From Polynucleobacter antarcticus (lineage in GTDB: Bacteria; Pseudomonadota; Gammaproteobacteria; Burkholderiales; Burkholderiaceae): 64,000 bases of DNA. Under the pieces are notes generated by a model. It had not been told where the DNA came from, ran no database searches, and was given only the letters and a program-made list of their open reading frames with translations. Shown here piece after piece: positions 9,373 to 18,117 of the stretch; the stretch's first letter is position 1; every line of letters begins with the position of its first letter. The stretch covers positions 1,612,001 through 1,676,000 of the forward strand of contig NZ_CP028941.1 in the NCBI RefSeq assembly GCF_013307245.1, in the 5' to 3' direction. The translations under genes were made by a program, and so were the position numbers.

Positions 9373-10276
9373 CCAAGCGCCATACTAAGCCAATGGCAGA
9401 GCGCATCGTACGCTCGTTCGGCTCACTGCCTATTTCATAAAATACGGGCTCGCCAGCCTCGGCCATTTGCAATGCCTCATCACTACTAGGTTCGCTCATG
9501 GGCTCACCTAAGCGCACACCCAGTGCGCCACTACCAGCAGCAAGAATCACTGCTGATAAAGAGTCTGACCATTTTTGCGTGAGATGGCGCCATGAATAGA
9601 CAGCGCCTTCAAAGTTACCAACAATGGCAAAACCAATAGCGGTAATCCGCGCTGGCACCCAATCTAAAACGAAAAAGAAATGGCGTGCTGCTTCACTTAA
9701 ATTTACATCACCTTTTTCTGACCAGCGCTGAGATGCGCTATCAGCCAAACGGTAGAGCACTACTCCTGCTGGGCCCATTGGCATCAAGAACCAAAACAGC
9801 ACTCCAAATACATGGTGATGTGAGCCAATAATGGCGCGCTCTAGCGCTAATGAAATCACTTCCGTTTCAGTGAGATGGGATGCATCTAATTCAGGACCAT
9901 ACCAGTCAGCTAGGGCTGCACGTGCCGCAGGTAAATCATGATTAGCAATCGCCTCATGAATCATCGTGAAGGAGTGACTAAATTGTCGGAAACCAAAAAA
10001 CAGGTAGGCGATGACGATATTCCATATAAAACCTAATATGGGGTAGGTCAACATGCAGGCCACGTAAACCATAAACACGAGGAAGGTCGGCAATATGAAG
10101 GCGACCAAGCAGGCCATACGCGCACCAACAGGACTAGCTCCTTGATCAGTCTTGCCGCCAAATTCACCGGCGATCCAATCAAGCCAACGCGCACTGATGC
10201 GTGCAATCCAGTGCTTAGCGGTTACCGGGCGATATTGCTCAGCAATAAGGGCAAAGAGAATAGAGAAAAAAGTCAT
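9317..10276 (-). CDS. CobD/CbiB-family (AmpE-like) integral membrane protein
   Basis: A 319-residue polytopic membrane protein. The MTFFSILFALIAEQYRP start and the DWVPARITAIGFAIVGNFEGA segment are characteristic of the CobD/CbiB superfamily as found in Burkholderiales and of AmpE. Hydrophobic segments lie near residues 1-15, 55-78, 80-95, 155-175, 205-225 and 300-318. True CobD makes cobinamide phosphate, but no other cobalamin genes are nearby, so the role here is uncertain. Its start overlaps the nudL stop by 4 bp (translational coupling), and its 3' end overlaps rsgA. Confidence 0.8.
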   Translation of the reverse strand: MTFFSILFALIAEQYRPVTAKHWIARISARWLDWIAGEFGGKTDQGASPVGARMACLVAFILPTFLVFMVYVACMLTYPILGFIWNIVIAYLFFGFRQFSHSFTMIHEAIANHDLPAARAALADWYGPELDASHLTETEVISLALERAIIGSHHHVFGVLFWFLMPMGPAGVVLYRLADSASQRWSEKGDVNLSEAARHFFFVLDWVPARITAIGFAIVGNFEGAVYSWRHLTQKWSDSLSAVILAAGSGALGVRLGEPMSEPSSDEALQMAEAGEPVFYEIGSEPNERTMRSAIGLVWRLVIAWMALLLMLTIALWLG

Positions 10277-11010
10277 GCTTTTAATAAATGGTAAAGGTTA
10301 CGTAACATTCCGGCAGTGGCGCCCCAGATAAAACGATTTTCATAAGGCATTGAATAAAACCGACGACTACCCTGATCACTCTCCCAAACCCGTACTTGAT
10401 GATTGGCTGGGTTCATTAAAAAATGTAAGGGCACTTCAAAAACATCTGCTACTTCAAATGCATCTAAGACATATTCTGCCTGAGGTTTCACTAAAGCTAC
10501 TACGGGAGTCACGCTATAGCCTGAAACCGTTAAATATAAAGGCAAATGGCCAATGATCTCGACGCCGGATCGATCTAGTCCAATCTCTTCCTCACTCTCG
10601 CGCAAAGCGGTTTCCCGAGGATCTACATCACCCTCATCCATCCGTCCGCCCGGAAAGCTGATCTGACCCGCATGATCATACAAATGATCTGTTCTTTGGG
10701 TCAGTAAGACAGATAATCCATCCCTTTTTATCAGCAAGGGAATTAAGACTGATGCGCGCGTCTCTTTACCGCTGACTTGACGCTTAGCAATAATGTCAGT
10801 GGCAATCACATGTCGATTCTCATCGGTGATTTCTGGCTCCCAGACGGGCGGGTTCAGAAAACGGTGTTTTATATTTTGCGGATCCAAATCCGCATCCACC
10901 ACCCTAGGCTGATTAGCGCATACCTCATACACAGGAATGACTTGCGCATTAAATCCTAAAGGTGCAGCAATACTCATTACTTGCTCTCGAGGATTTAAGG
11001 GTTCTGTCAT
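10273..11010 (-). CDS. Nudix hydrolase, CoA pyrophosphatase NudL-like
   Basis: A 245-residue Nudix protein. The Nudix box runs from GGRMDEGDVDP through RETALRESEEEIGL (about residues 117-140), with the catalytic REXXEE glutamates intact. The preceding VLLTQRTDHLYDHAGQISFPGG matches the NudL/UPF0035 signature of CoA pyrophosphatases, which cleave CoA to 3',5'-ADP and phosphopantetheine. An N-terminal extension of about 75 residues precedes the hydrolase core. It is the first gene of a two-gene unit with the CobD-family gene and lies just downstream of the rplS terminator. Confidence 0.88.
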   Translation of the reverse strand: MTEPLNPREQVMSIAAPLGFNAQVIPVYEVCANQPRVVDADLDPQNIKHRFLNPPVWEPEITDENRHVIATDIIAKRQVSGKETRASVLIPLLIKRDGLSVLLTQRTDHLYDHAGQISFPGGRMDEGDVDPRETALRESEEEIGLDRSGVEIIGHLPLYLTVSGYSVTPVVALVKPQAEYVLDAFEVADVFEVPLHFLMNPANHQVRVWESDQGSRRFYSMPYENRFIWGATAGMLRNLYHLLKA

Positions 11011-11029
11011 ACAGATATTTTAGGGTAAT

Positions 11030-11057
11030 AAAAAAGGCAGCCTAGGCTACCTTTTTT
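11030..11057 (-). terminator. Rho-independent terminator after rplS (bidirectional look)
   Basis: An A-run, then GGCAGCC, TA, GGCTACC and a T-run form a hairpin of two short GC-rich stems separated by a mismatch, flanked by six As and six Ts. The symmetry allows termination in both directions. On the minus strand it lies 18 bp after the rplS stop and ends the rpsP-rimM-trmD-rplS transcript. Confidence 0.85.
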
Positions 11058-11074
11058 GTGCATTAAGGTAATGC

Positions 11075-11470
11075 TTACTCAGCTGCAACTGCAGCAACCT
11101 TGACCTTACGCGCAGGAAGCTTCTCTTTAATACGTGCAGACTTGCCTGAACGATCGCGCAAATAGTACAACTTGGCACGACGTACATCACCGCGACGCTT
11201 CACTTCAATGCTAGCGATCAATGGTGAATAGGTTTGGAATGTACGCTCTACACCTTCGCCAGAGGACATCTTGCGAACGATAAAGCTAGAGTTCAATCCA
11301 CGATTGCGTTTAGCAATCACAACGCCTTCAAAGGCCTGGGTACGCTTACGTGTACCTTCAACTACGTTCACGCCAACCACTACGGTATCGCCAGGAGCAA
11401 AACTAGGAAGCACTCTGTTGGCAGTGAGACGAGCAATTTCTTCTTGCTCAATTTTTTCGATCAAATTCAT
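11075..11470 (-). CDS. rplS: 50S ribosomal protein L19
   Basis: A 131-residue L19, located at the 30S-50S interface. The start [15 protein letters not shown], the [27 protein letters not shown] core and [22 protein letters not shown] are diagnostic. The C-terminus carries a basic extension of about 12 residues ([15 protein letters not shown]), as in other Burkholderiales. It is the last gene of the rpsP-rimM-trmD-rplS operon. The 126-bp spacer before it is long for this operon and may hold a leader. Confidence 0.98.
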   Translation of the reverse strand: MNLIEKIEQEEIARLTANRVLPSFAPGDTVVVGVNVVEGTRKRTQAFEGVVIAKRNRGLNSSFIVRKMSSGEGVERTFQTYSPLIASIEVKRRGDVRRAKLYYLRDRSGKSARIKEKLPARKVKVAAVAAE

Positions 11471-11596
11471 TATTCATCCTTAAACATCTTGTCAGCGTTT
11501 AATCCCGAGACATTCGTCAACGGACCAGACAGAGGATGTAGTTAAAACCATTTCACCAAACCAAAACATCTGCTTTTAATCCGACCTTGAGATCAC

Positions 11597-12343
11597 TCAC
11601 AAAGTACGAAGAAATCGCTCATCTTCTTGGCTTAGCAACCCATTAGCTCTGGCCGATTCAATTAAATCAGGCCTGAGCCTTAGCGTCAGCTCTAAAGACT
11701 TCTGCCGACGCCAATCTGCTATTTTAGCGTGATGTCCGCCTAAAAGCACGTCCGGGACAGATAAATTTTCGTATATTTCAGGGCGGGTGTAATGCGGGTA
11801 GTCCAAAAGACCATTGATAAAGCTATCCTGGACCGCAGATTCGCCATCTCCCAGCGCTCCTGGAATCAGCCGAATGACCGCATCCATCATGGTCATGGCA
11901 GGCAATTCCCCTCCAGAAACCACAAAATCCCCTACAGAAAGCTGTAAATCAACATTGCGATCAATAAAACGCTGATCAATGGCCTCATAACGACCGCAGA
12001 TCAAGGTCATATTAGGATATTTAAGAATATTGGCAGCTGTTTTCTGAGAAAAGATCTCGCCCTGGGGGGCTAAAAGACAAACGGGGCCAGATTGCAAGCC
12101 TTGAGAGTGGTGCGAGGCTCGAATAGCAGCGATTGTGTCCTCTAAAGGTTTGACCATCATGACCATGCCGGGGCCACCGCCATAAGCACGATCGTCTACT
12201 GACTTGCGGGGATCAAGGCAAACATCTCGGGGATTCCAAAGTTGTACTTGGGCAAGGCCTTGCTCACATGCGCGCCCAGTAATACCCCACTGCGTTAATG
12301 CAGAGAACATCTCCGGAAATAAAGTGACTACATCAAAGCGCAT
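11597..12343 (-). CDS. trmD: tRNA (guanine-N1-)-methyltransferase TrmD
   Basis: A 248-residue SPOUT methyltransferase that makes m1G37 in tRNAs, preventing frameshifting. The knot motifs GGGPGMVMMVKP (about residue 57), ICGRYEAIDQRF and SVGDFVVSGGELPA are all present, with the C-terminal tRNA-binding helices. Encoded 12 bp after rimM in the ribosomal operon; order and orientation are the conserved rpsP-rimM-trmD-rplS. Confidence 0.98.
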   Translation of the reverse strand: MRFDVVTLFPEMFSALTQWGITGRACEQGLAQVQLWNPRDVCLDPRKSVDDRAYGGGPGMVMMVKPLEDTIAAIRASHHSQGLQSGPVCLLAPQGEIFSQKTAANILKYPNMTLICGRYEAIDQRFIDRNVDLQLSVGDFVVSGGELPAMTMMDAVIRLIPGALGDGESAVQDSFINGLLDYPHYTRPEIYENLSVPDVLLGGHHAKIADWRRQKSLELTLRLRPDLIESARANGLLSQEDERFLRTL

Positions 12344-12355
12344 GGTGGGAATGGG

Positions 12356-12919
12356 TTACCAATCGAGTTGCCAGTCCAGTGTAATGCGCTTGTGCGCTAA
12401 GTCAACGTTCTGTACTACGGACTTTACAAACGGCACAAGCTGCTTCACTGTTTTAGTTTCAGAATCACCAATCGCGATCACGCCATGCGCGCCGTTCTCG
12501 GTAATATCAATGACTTCTCCTAAAACCTCTTCCTGCAAATTGACTGCCGTGCATCCGATCAGATCAACCCAGTAATAACTGTCTTTGTCTATTTTGGGGA
12601 AAACATCTCGTCCTACTAAGATACGGGCACCCTTCAAGGCCTCCGCTTGATCGCGGTCAGTGACGCCATCCAAAGTCATCACAACAGTGCCACTGTGCAT
12701 CTTGGCCTGCCGTACCTGGTAGAGCGTCAGTAAAGCCTGAGCATGAGAATCACACACACCGGCTCCTCGCCGAGGAATCAGTGATAACCAAACTTCTTTA
12801 CTAGACAAGAGGGTTACTGGATCAGCCGCATGAGGACGAATCTTAATCTGTCCTTGCAAGCCTTGAGCGTCCTGTACTGCACCGAGCTCAATCAAATCGA
12901 CTAGGGAAGGTGTACTCAT
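12356..12919 (-). CDS. rimM: 16S rRNA processing protein RimM
   Basis: A 187-residue RimM, which assists 30S head assembly with S19. The N-terminal LIELGAVQDAQGLQGQIKIRPHA domain and the C-terminal PRC-barrel (YYWVDLIGCTAVN, GEVIDITENGAHGVIAI, PFVKSVVQNVDL) are present. It follows rpsP after a 93-bp gap and precedes trmD. Confidence 0.96.
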   Translation of the reverse strand: MSTPSLVDLIELGAVQDAQGLQGQIKIRPHAADPVTLLSSKEVWLSLIPRRGAGVCDSHAQALLTLYQVRQAKMHSGTVVMTLDGVTDRDQAEALKGARILVGRDVFPKIDKDSYYWVDLIGCTAVNLQEEVLGEVIDITENGAHGVIAIGDSETKTVKQLVPFVKSVVQNVDLAHKRITLDWQLDW

Positions 12920-13012
12920 AATGCTTCCACCTCAACTCCCTAAATATCGCTACAAGTAAATTCAGTTCCCAAAAACTTCATCGCAATGACAAAGTCTTTG
13001 GAATTGCAATCT

Positions 13013-13258
13013 TTAAACCGCAGGATTATTTTTAATTAAGCGAGTTACGGTTGGAGAAACTTGTGCACCAACACCAGTCCAATAGGTCAAGCGGTCTTGA
13101 GCAATACGCATAGCTTGCTCTGACTCAGCTGCCTGTGGATTGAAATAACCAATGCGCTCGATAAAGTTCGAGTCGCGACGGTTGCGCTTGTCTGTAGCCA
13201 CAATGCTATAAAAAGGGCGTTTCTTTGAACCGCCGCGTGCCAGTCGAATGACGACCAT
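13013..13258 (-). CDS. rpsP: 30S ribosomal protein S16
   Basis: An 81-residue S16 with the canonical [25 protein letters not shown] start and the [10 protein letters not shown] motif. First gene of the leftward operon. A short AAGGAATAAGT precedes the ATG. The operon promoter must lie in the 245-bp spacer to the right, where I could not pick a convincing minus-strand -35/-10 pair. Confidence 0.98.
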   Translation of the reverse strand: MVVIRLARGGSKKRPFYSIVATDKRNRRDSNFIERIGYFNPQAAESEQAMRIAQDRLTYWTGVGAQVSPTVTRLIKNNPAV

Positions 13259-13503
13259 ACTTATTCCTTAAAATCTAAAAATGAAAATAGCTTGGTTACA
13301 AGCCCATGAAATTACTGCAAAATCTGGGGCTCCACAACACCGCACAATCAAAAACAAATACACGGTTTAGCGGAAAACCTCATATTCTAGACGAAAAGCC
13401 CTACTTGATCCACCTATTTAAGCGATGACCTACAAGGCTTGACCAGTAGAATAGAATAGAGCATTTTATAAAATATTCATTAAAAACAATTACTTACAAT
13501 CAT

Positions 13504-14034
13504 ATGTCCTGCAAAATAGCTGTTTTTAACACTTCCAGTAGTGCATTAAATCGGCTTTTTTTACTACTGACCTGCCTTAGCCTGAGCCTTTTAACAGCTT
13601 GTGCGAGCGTTATCCCCCCCTGTACCGCTAAAACCAGCCCCCCTAGCAGTGAGTTCATCAACACCAAATGGGAATTGGTGCGTTGGAACCTCGCCCCGAA
13701 TAGCAAAGGTGAAATACGAACCCGACAAATTCCACAAGGTGAGAATAGTAACCCCATCCAACTTCAATTTGATTCCAAGGGTGAGCGAGTCAGTGGTTCA
13801 ACGGGTTGCAATCGATTTACAGCTCGCATGACAGAGGATGCACGTGGCTTTACCTTGGATCAGATTACAACTACCAAGATGGCCTGTAGCCCACAGCGTA
13901 TGGAATTAGAAAATGATTTTCTATACGAGTTAAATGATTACCGTTCGCTCGTCCGTAATGGTGATCAACTACTCATGATTAGCGCGAATCGTGAAGTCCT
14001 TAACTTTATGCAGCGTAATCATCTTGCGAAATAA
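13504..14034 (+). CDS. META-domain (HslJ-like) lipoprotein
   Basis: A 176-residue predicted lipoprotein. A hydrophobic signal segment ends in the lipobox LLTAC, with the lipidated cysteine at residue 33. The rest is a META domain as in HslJ: NTKWELVRW, SGSTGCNRFTARM and TTTKMACSPQRMELENDF. HslJ-type proteins are heat- or stress-linked outer-membrane proteins of unclear biochemical role. The ATG lacks a clear Shine-Dalgarno. A possible promoter (TTGACC at 13439 and an AT-rich -10) lies upstream. It is followed by a small membrane protein gene. Confidence 0.85.
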   Translation: MSCKIAVFNTSSSALNRLFLLLTCLSLSLLTACASVIPPCTAKTSPPSSEFINTKWELVRWNLAPNSKGEIRTRQIPQGENSNPIQLQFDSKGERVSGSTGCNRFTARMTEDARGFTLDQITTTKMACSPQRMELENDFLYELNDYRSLVRNGDQLLMISANREVLNFMQRNHLAK

Positions 14035-14041
14035 ATTTTGA

Positions 14042-14077
14042 CCTTACTGCATTCCTTACTGCATTCCTTACTGCATC
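14042..14077 (+). repeat. Three tandem copies of a 12-bp unit
   Basis: The unit CCTTACTGCATT occurs at 14042-14053 and 14054-14065, with a third copy at 14066-14077 that differs only in its last base. It lies seven bases after the META gene stop and just before the ATG at 14096. I see no symmetry in the unit, so it may be a simple slippage repeat rather than an operator. Confidence 0.9.
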
Positions 14078-14095
14078 CATTAATATCTATACTCC

Positions 14096-14542
14096 ATGAA
14101 AAAACATAAACTTCTTTTTTGCTCGCTCGGCATATTTTTTCCAGGCACAGGCTTGAACTGTTTTTATCTACAAGGACTGAAATCTTTCTGGGCCTGGGCA
14201 CAGCTACTAGCCATCATTGGTGGTGTCGCAGGTTGGCAAATTCTGAAGGAAGCTCGATTTGACTCTGCCCCAGGTTGGGTGCTCATCACCTTTGGGTTTA
14301 TTGCATTACAGGCCACTTGGTTAACGACGATTGTGTTTGGTTTGCGTCCCGATGAAGAGTGGGATGCTCAATTCAACCCTGGGCTCGATCCCACAAAAGC
14401 AACGCAGTCTGGCTGGCCAGTAGTCCTGATGGTGATTTTATCTCTGGTGTTTGGCGCTGTGATCATGATGACCTTCTTTGCCATCGCTTTTGAACAATTC
14501 TTCATCTCGCAAATTGAAGAAGCCAGAAAGTTATCCCAGTAA
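14096..14542 (+). CDS. Small integral membrane protein of unknown function
   Basis: A 148-residue protein with four hydrophobic stretches, roughly residues 7-22, 32-50, 60-82 and 107-132, and a charged C-terminus. The start region (MKKHKLLFCSLGIFFPGTGLNCFYLQG) weakly recalls TM2-domain proteins, in which a GxG turn precedes a helix, but I cannot assign it. It follows the META lipoprotein by 61 bp containing a 12-bp tandem repeat and converges on an acyl-CoA dehydrogenase gene. No enzymatic motif is visible. Confidence 0.75.
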   Translation: MKKHKLLFCSLGIFFPGTGLNCFYLQGLKSFWAWAQLLAIIGGVAGWQILKEARFDSAPGWVLITFGFIALQATWLTTIVFGLRPDEEWDAQFNPGLDPTKATQSGWPVVLMVILSLVFGAVIMMTFFAIAFEQFFISQIEEARKLSQ

Positions 14543-14569
14543 AGCAGGTAAATCAAGAAGTATGATTTA

Positions 14570-16357
14570 TTAAAACTGCTCTGGTGCGAGCGCGTTGGTA
14601 GACTGACCACCCTCTAAAATAGAGATCGCCAAAGCCTGAGTTTGCGGCAAGAGGTTTTCTGCGAAAAACCGCGCTGTAGCAATCTTGGCATCAAAAAATG
14701 GTGGGTCACCTGCACGCAAAGCTTGCGCAGATAATAAAGCGCGTGCCATTTGCCACGCACCAAATAACAAGCCGCATAGACGTAGGTAAGCAAAACTACC
14801 AGCGTAGACTTCCTTAATTTCAGTCTTAGCATGACTCACAATATAGGTAACAGAATCCTCAAACGCATGACGAGCCATTGTTAATTGCTTGAGTACAGCG
14901 AGGGCGTCAGCACTATCGCTCTCTGCTAATGCTTTTTCAGTCTGCATTATTTTGTCGCAGAATATCTTGGCAGTAGCCCCGCCATCTCGTACCGTCTTTC
15001 TACCGACTAGATCATTTGCCTGTATAGCAGTCGTGCCTTCATAGATCGTCAAAATACGGGCATCGCGATAATGCTGTGCAGCGCCTGTTTCCTCAATGAA
15101 ACCCATACCACCATGCACTTGAATACCTAAACTGGCAACATCTATTGACATCTCTGTTGAGTAGCCCTTCACGATCGGTACTAAGAATTCATAAATCGCT
15201 TGATTCTGCTTGCGAACCACCTCATCAGGGGCAGCATGTTGCGCATCAAAAGCGGCGGCTGCGTAATACGCTAGTGCTCTCGCTGACTCCGTATAGCCAC
15301 GCATCGTCATGAGCATGCGCTTTACATCGGGTTGATGAATAATCGCTACCGGGGCGGGAGACCCTGACAGATCACGACTTTGCACACGGTCTTTTGCATA
15401 TTGCACCGCTTTTTGATAGGCGCGCTCTGCAACTGCAACCCCCTGCATCCCTACTGAAAAGCGTGCGGCATTCATCATCACAAACATATACTCTAGGCCA
15501 CGATTTTCTTCCCCAACCAAATAAGCTACTGCCCCACCATGGTCTCCAAATTGTAATACCGCTGTTGGACTCGCTTTAATACCTAGCTTATGTTCCAAGG
15601 AAACACACTCAATGTCATTTTTCTTGCCGAGAGATCCATCAGCGCTCACCATAAACTTGGGGGCTACAAATAAAGAGATGCCCTTAATGCCTTCAGGCGC
15701 ATCTGGTAAACGCGCCAGCACTAAATGCACAATATTCTTGGCCATATCGTGATCACCATACGTGATGTAAATCTTGGTACCCAAAATTTTATAAGTGCCG
15801 TCATCCTGAGGAGCAGCGCGTGTTCGCACCATAGACAGATCAGAGCCTGCCTGTGGCTCAGTCAAATTCATCGTACCTGTCCACTCCCCTGAAATCATCT
15901 TGGGTACATAACGCTCTTGAATGTCAGGACTGGCTGCTGTGAGTAAGGCTTCAATAGCGCCGTCGGTCAACATCGGGCATAAAGCAAAAGACATATTTGC
16001 TGAGTTCACCATCTCAAAACAAGCAGTAGAAATTAGTTTAGGAAGGCCTTGACCACCAAACTTCGATGGATGAACAACGCCTTGCCAGCCTGCAGAAGCA
16101 AATTGAGAAAAAGCTTCTTTAAAGCCGGGGCTTGTATATACCTGGCCATCTCGAAGAACACTAGGATGTTGATCTCCAGGCCAGTTGAGTGGCGCCACTA
16201 CATCTTGCGTAAACTTTGCCGCCTCTTCCAAAATCGCTGGGGCTAAATCAAGATCAGCGCCTGCTTCCACATATTGAGGATAAGTCACCACCTCTGATAA
16301 GCCCGCTAATTCATTCATTACGAATAGCATGTCCTTTACCGGGGCTACATATGGCAT
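14570..16357 (-). CDS. Acyl-CoA dehydrogenase, long C-terminal-extended type (DmdC-like)
   Basis: A 595-residue FAD-dependent acyl-CoA dehydrogenase, about 200 residues longer than classical ACADs because of the extra C-terminal domain. Seen are the N-terminal cap start (MPYVAPVKDMLFVMNEL), the flavin-binding MNLTEPQAGSDLSMVRT, the GIKASPTAVLQFGD segment, and the ILTIYEGTTAIQANDLVGRK catalytic/C-terminal motif. This architecture is shared with DmdC (methylmercaptopropionyl-CoA dehydrogenase) and other medium-chain enzymes, so substrate is open. It is the distal gene of the run acyl-CoA synthetase, etfB, etfA, ACAD, so its electrons probably pass to the ETF encoded beside it. Confidence 0.92.
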   Translation of the reverse strand: MPYVAPVKDMLFVMNELAGLSEVVTYPQYVEAGADLDLAPAILEEAAKFTQDVVAPLNWPGDQHPSVLRDGQVYTSPGFKEAFSQFASAGWQGVVHPSKFGGQGLPKLISTACFEMVNSANMSFALCPMLTDGAIEALLTAASPDIQERYVPKMISGEWTGTMNLTEPQAGSDLSMVRTRAAPQDDGTYKILGTKIYITYGDHDMAKNIVHLVLARLPDAPEGIKGISLFVAPKFMVSADGSLGKKNDIECVSLEHKLGIKASPTAVLQFGDHGGAVAYLVGEENRGLEYMFVMMNAARFSVGMQGVAVAERAYQKAVQYAKDRVQSRDLSGSPAPVAIIHQPDVKRMLMTMRGYTESARALAYYAAAAFDAQHAAPDEVVRKQNQAIYEFLVPIVKGYSTEMSIDVASLGIQVHGGMGFIEETGAAQHYRDARILTIYEGTTAIQANDLVGRKTVRDGGATAKIFCDKIMQTEKALAESDSADALAVLKQLTMARHAFEDSVTYIVSHAKTEIKEVYAGSFAYLRLCGLLFGAWQMARALLSAQALRAGDPPFFDAKIATARFFAENLLPQTQALAISILEGGQSTNALAPEQF

Positions 16358-16372
16358 GACGAATCCTATTGT

Positions 16373-17308
16373 TTAGCTAAGAAGCTTAATGAGTTCAGGA
16401 ACTGCTACGTTCAAATCTGCAACTAGACCATAATCGGCAACACCAAAGATAGGTGCATCAGGATCTTTATTGATGGCTACGATTACTTTAGAGTCTTTCA
16501 TTCCAGCTAAGTGCTGAATCGCCCCAGAAATGCCGACTGCAACATAGAGTTGGGGTGCAACAATCTTGCCGGTCTGACCCACTTGATAATCATTGGGCAC
16601 ATAGCCTGCATCTACTGCTGCACGGGATGCACCGAGTGCAGCGCCTAACTGATCAGCCAATGGCGCTATCAATTCTTGATATTTTTCACCGGAGCCCAGA
16701 CCGCGACCACCAGAAACAATAATCTTGGCAGCAGTCAACTCTGGACGATCTGATTTCGTTAGCTCACGACCAACAAAAGTAGATTGGCCAACGTCAGTAA
16801 CTGCAGTACATTTTTCAATAGAAGCAGTTCCGCCGTTAGCAGCAACAGGATCAAAACCCGTCGTACGCACTGTAATCACTTTAATCGCATCTCCAGATTG
16901 CACTGTAGCAATGGCATTACCTGCGTAAATGGGTCGCTCAAACGTATCGGGGGAAACTACCTTAGTAATATCAGAGAGCTGAGCAACATCTAACTTAGCA
17001 GCAACCCGAGGCAATATATTTTTACCATTCGCTGTGGCTGGAGCCAACAGGTGGCTATAAGAAGAGACAATTGCTAAAATCTGTGCTGCCACAGGCTCAG
17101 CCAATTGATCAGAAAAATACGGCGCATCTATCTGAATCACTTTGCGCACGCCGGCTATTTTCGCAGCAGCTTGTGCTACAGCATCAGTACCATCCCCAAT
17201 GACAAGTACATCTACCTCTGCAGCGCATTGCAAAGCCGCTGCTACGGTATTGAGTGTAGCCACCTTAAGGGAGATATTGTTATGTTCAGCAATAACGAGT
17301 GCAGCCAT
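16373..17308 (-). CDS. etfA: Electron transfer flavoprotein alpha subunit
   Basis: A 311-residue ETF alpha subunit. The C-terminal FAD domain is clear: [40 protein letters not shown] split across two strands, and [16 protein letters not shown], followed by [16 protein letters not shown]. With EtfB it shuttles electrons from acyl-CoA dehydrogenases to ETF-ubiquinone oxidoreductase. It abuts etfB with no gap and lies 15 bp upstream of the acyl-CoA dehydrogenase gene. Confidence 0.97.
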   Translation of the reverse strand: MAALVIAEHNNISLKVATLNTVAAALQCAAEVDVLVIGDGTDAVAQAAAKIAGVRKVIQIDAPYFSDQLAEPVAAQILAIVSSYSHLLAPATANGKNILPRVAAKLDVAQLSDITKVVSPDTFERPIYAGNAIATVQSGDAIKVITVRTTGFDPVAANGGTASIEKCTAVTDVGQSTFVGRELTKSDRPELTAAKIIVSGGRGLGSGEKYQELIAPLADQLGAALGASRAAVDAGYVPNDYQVGQTGKIVAPQLYVAVGISGAIQHLAGMKDSKVIVAINKDPDAPIFGVADYGLVADLNVAVPELIKLLS

Positions 17309-18058
17309 TTAAATCACCTTCGCTTCATTTTTAAGTTTATCTACCAGAGCTGCCACATCCGCAACCATCACGCCAGCTGAGCGCTTAGGAGGCTCCTCCA
17401 CTTTGATAGTTTTAAGACGAGGGGTGATATCTATTCCGAGCTCTTCCGGCTTAATGATTTCTAGAGTCTTCTTTTTAGCCTTCATGATGTTGGGAAGCGT
17501 CACATAGCGAGGCTCATTCAAGCGCAAGTCTGTAGTAATCACTGCTGGTAAGGTAAGAGAAATCGTTTCAAGGCCACCATCCACTTCGCGTGTCACCTTG
17601 ACCTTACCATCAGCCACGATTACCTTAGAAGCAAAAGTAGCTTGGGGAATATCCATCAAGCTTGCTAACATCTGGCCCGTTTGATTGCTGTCATCATCGA
17701 TCGCTTGTTTACCCAAGATGACAATTTGCGCTTGCTCTTTTTCACAAAGCGCTTTAAGAATCTTCGCTACTGCTAAGGGCTGTAATTCCACATCGGTATC
17801 CACCAAAATCGCACGATCTGCGCCAATAGCTAAGGCAGTCCGCAAGGTTTCTTGGCACTGAGTCAATCCTGCTGAAACAACAACCACCTCGGTAGCAATA
17901 CCTGCTTCTTTTAAGCGCACCGCTTCTTCAATCGCGATTTCATCAAAGGGATTCATACTCATTTTGACATTCGCCAAATCCACACCAGACTGGTCGGACT
18001 TCACCCGAATCTTCACGTTGTAATCAACTACGCGCTTTACGGCTACTAAGATCTTCAT
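17309..18058 (-). CDS. etfB: Electron transfer flavoprotein beta subunit
   Basis: A 249-residue ETF beta with the standard [20 protein letters not shown] start, the [16 protein letters not shown] motif and the C-terminal [18 protein letters not shown] region. The ATG at 18058 is preferred over an in-frame TTG two codons upstream because the family begins MKILVAVK. It precedes etfA directly and forms the AMP/FAD-binding heterodimer partner. Confidence 0.97.
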   Translation of the reverse strand: MKILVAVKRVVDYNVKIRVKSDQSGVDLANVKMSMNPFDEIAIEEAVRLKEAGIATEVVVVSAGLTQCQETLRTALAIGADRAILVDTDVELQPLAVAKILKALCEKEQAQIVILGKQAIDDDSNQTGQMLASLMDIPQATFASKVIVADGKVKVTREVDGGLETISLTLPAVITTDLRLNEPRYVTLPNIMKAKKKTLEIIKPEELGIDITPRLKTIKVEEPPKRSAGVMVADVAALVDKLKNEAKVI

Positions 18059-18117
18059 TCTCAATTCTCTACTTTGGAGGTAATCATGCTATTTTATCTG
18101 TCCTACACGGTCCTGGG

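Noticed and set aside
9317..10276. Cobalamin synthesis gene cobD
   Set aside because: Only the family fold is evident and no other cobalamin genes are nearby; AmpE-like or unknown roles are equally likely.
13281..13370. A 29-codon plus-strand frame starting ATG AAA ATA upstream of the META gene
   Set aside because: No ribosome-binding site, overlaps the likely promoter region of rpsP, and no family resemblance.
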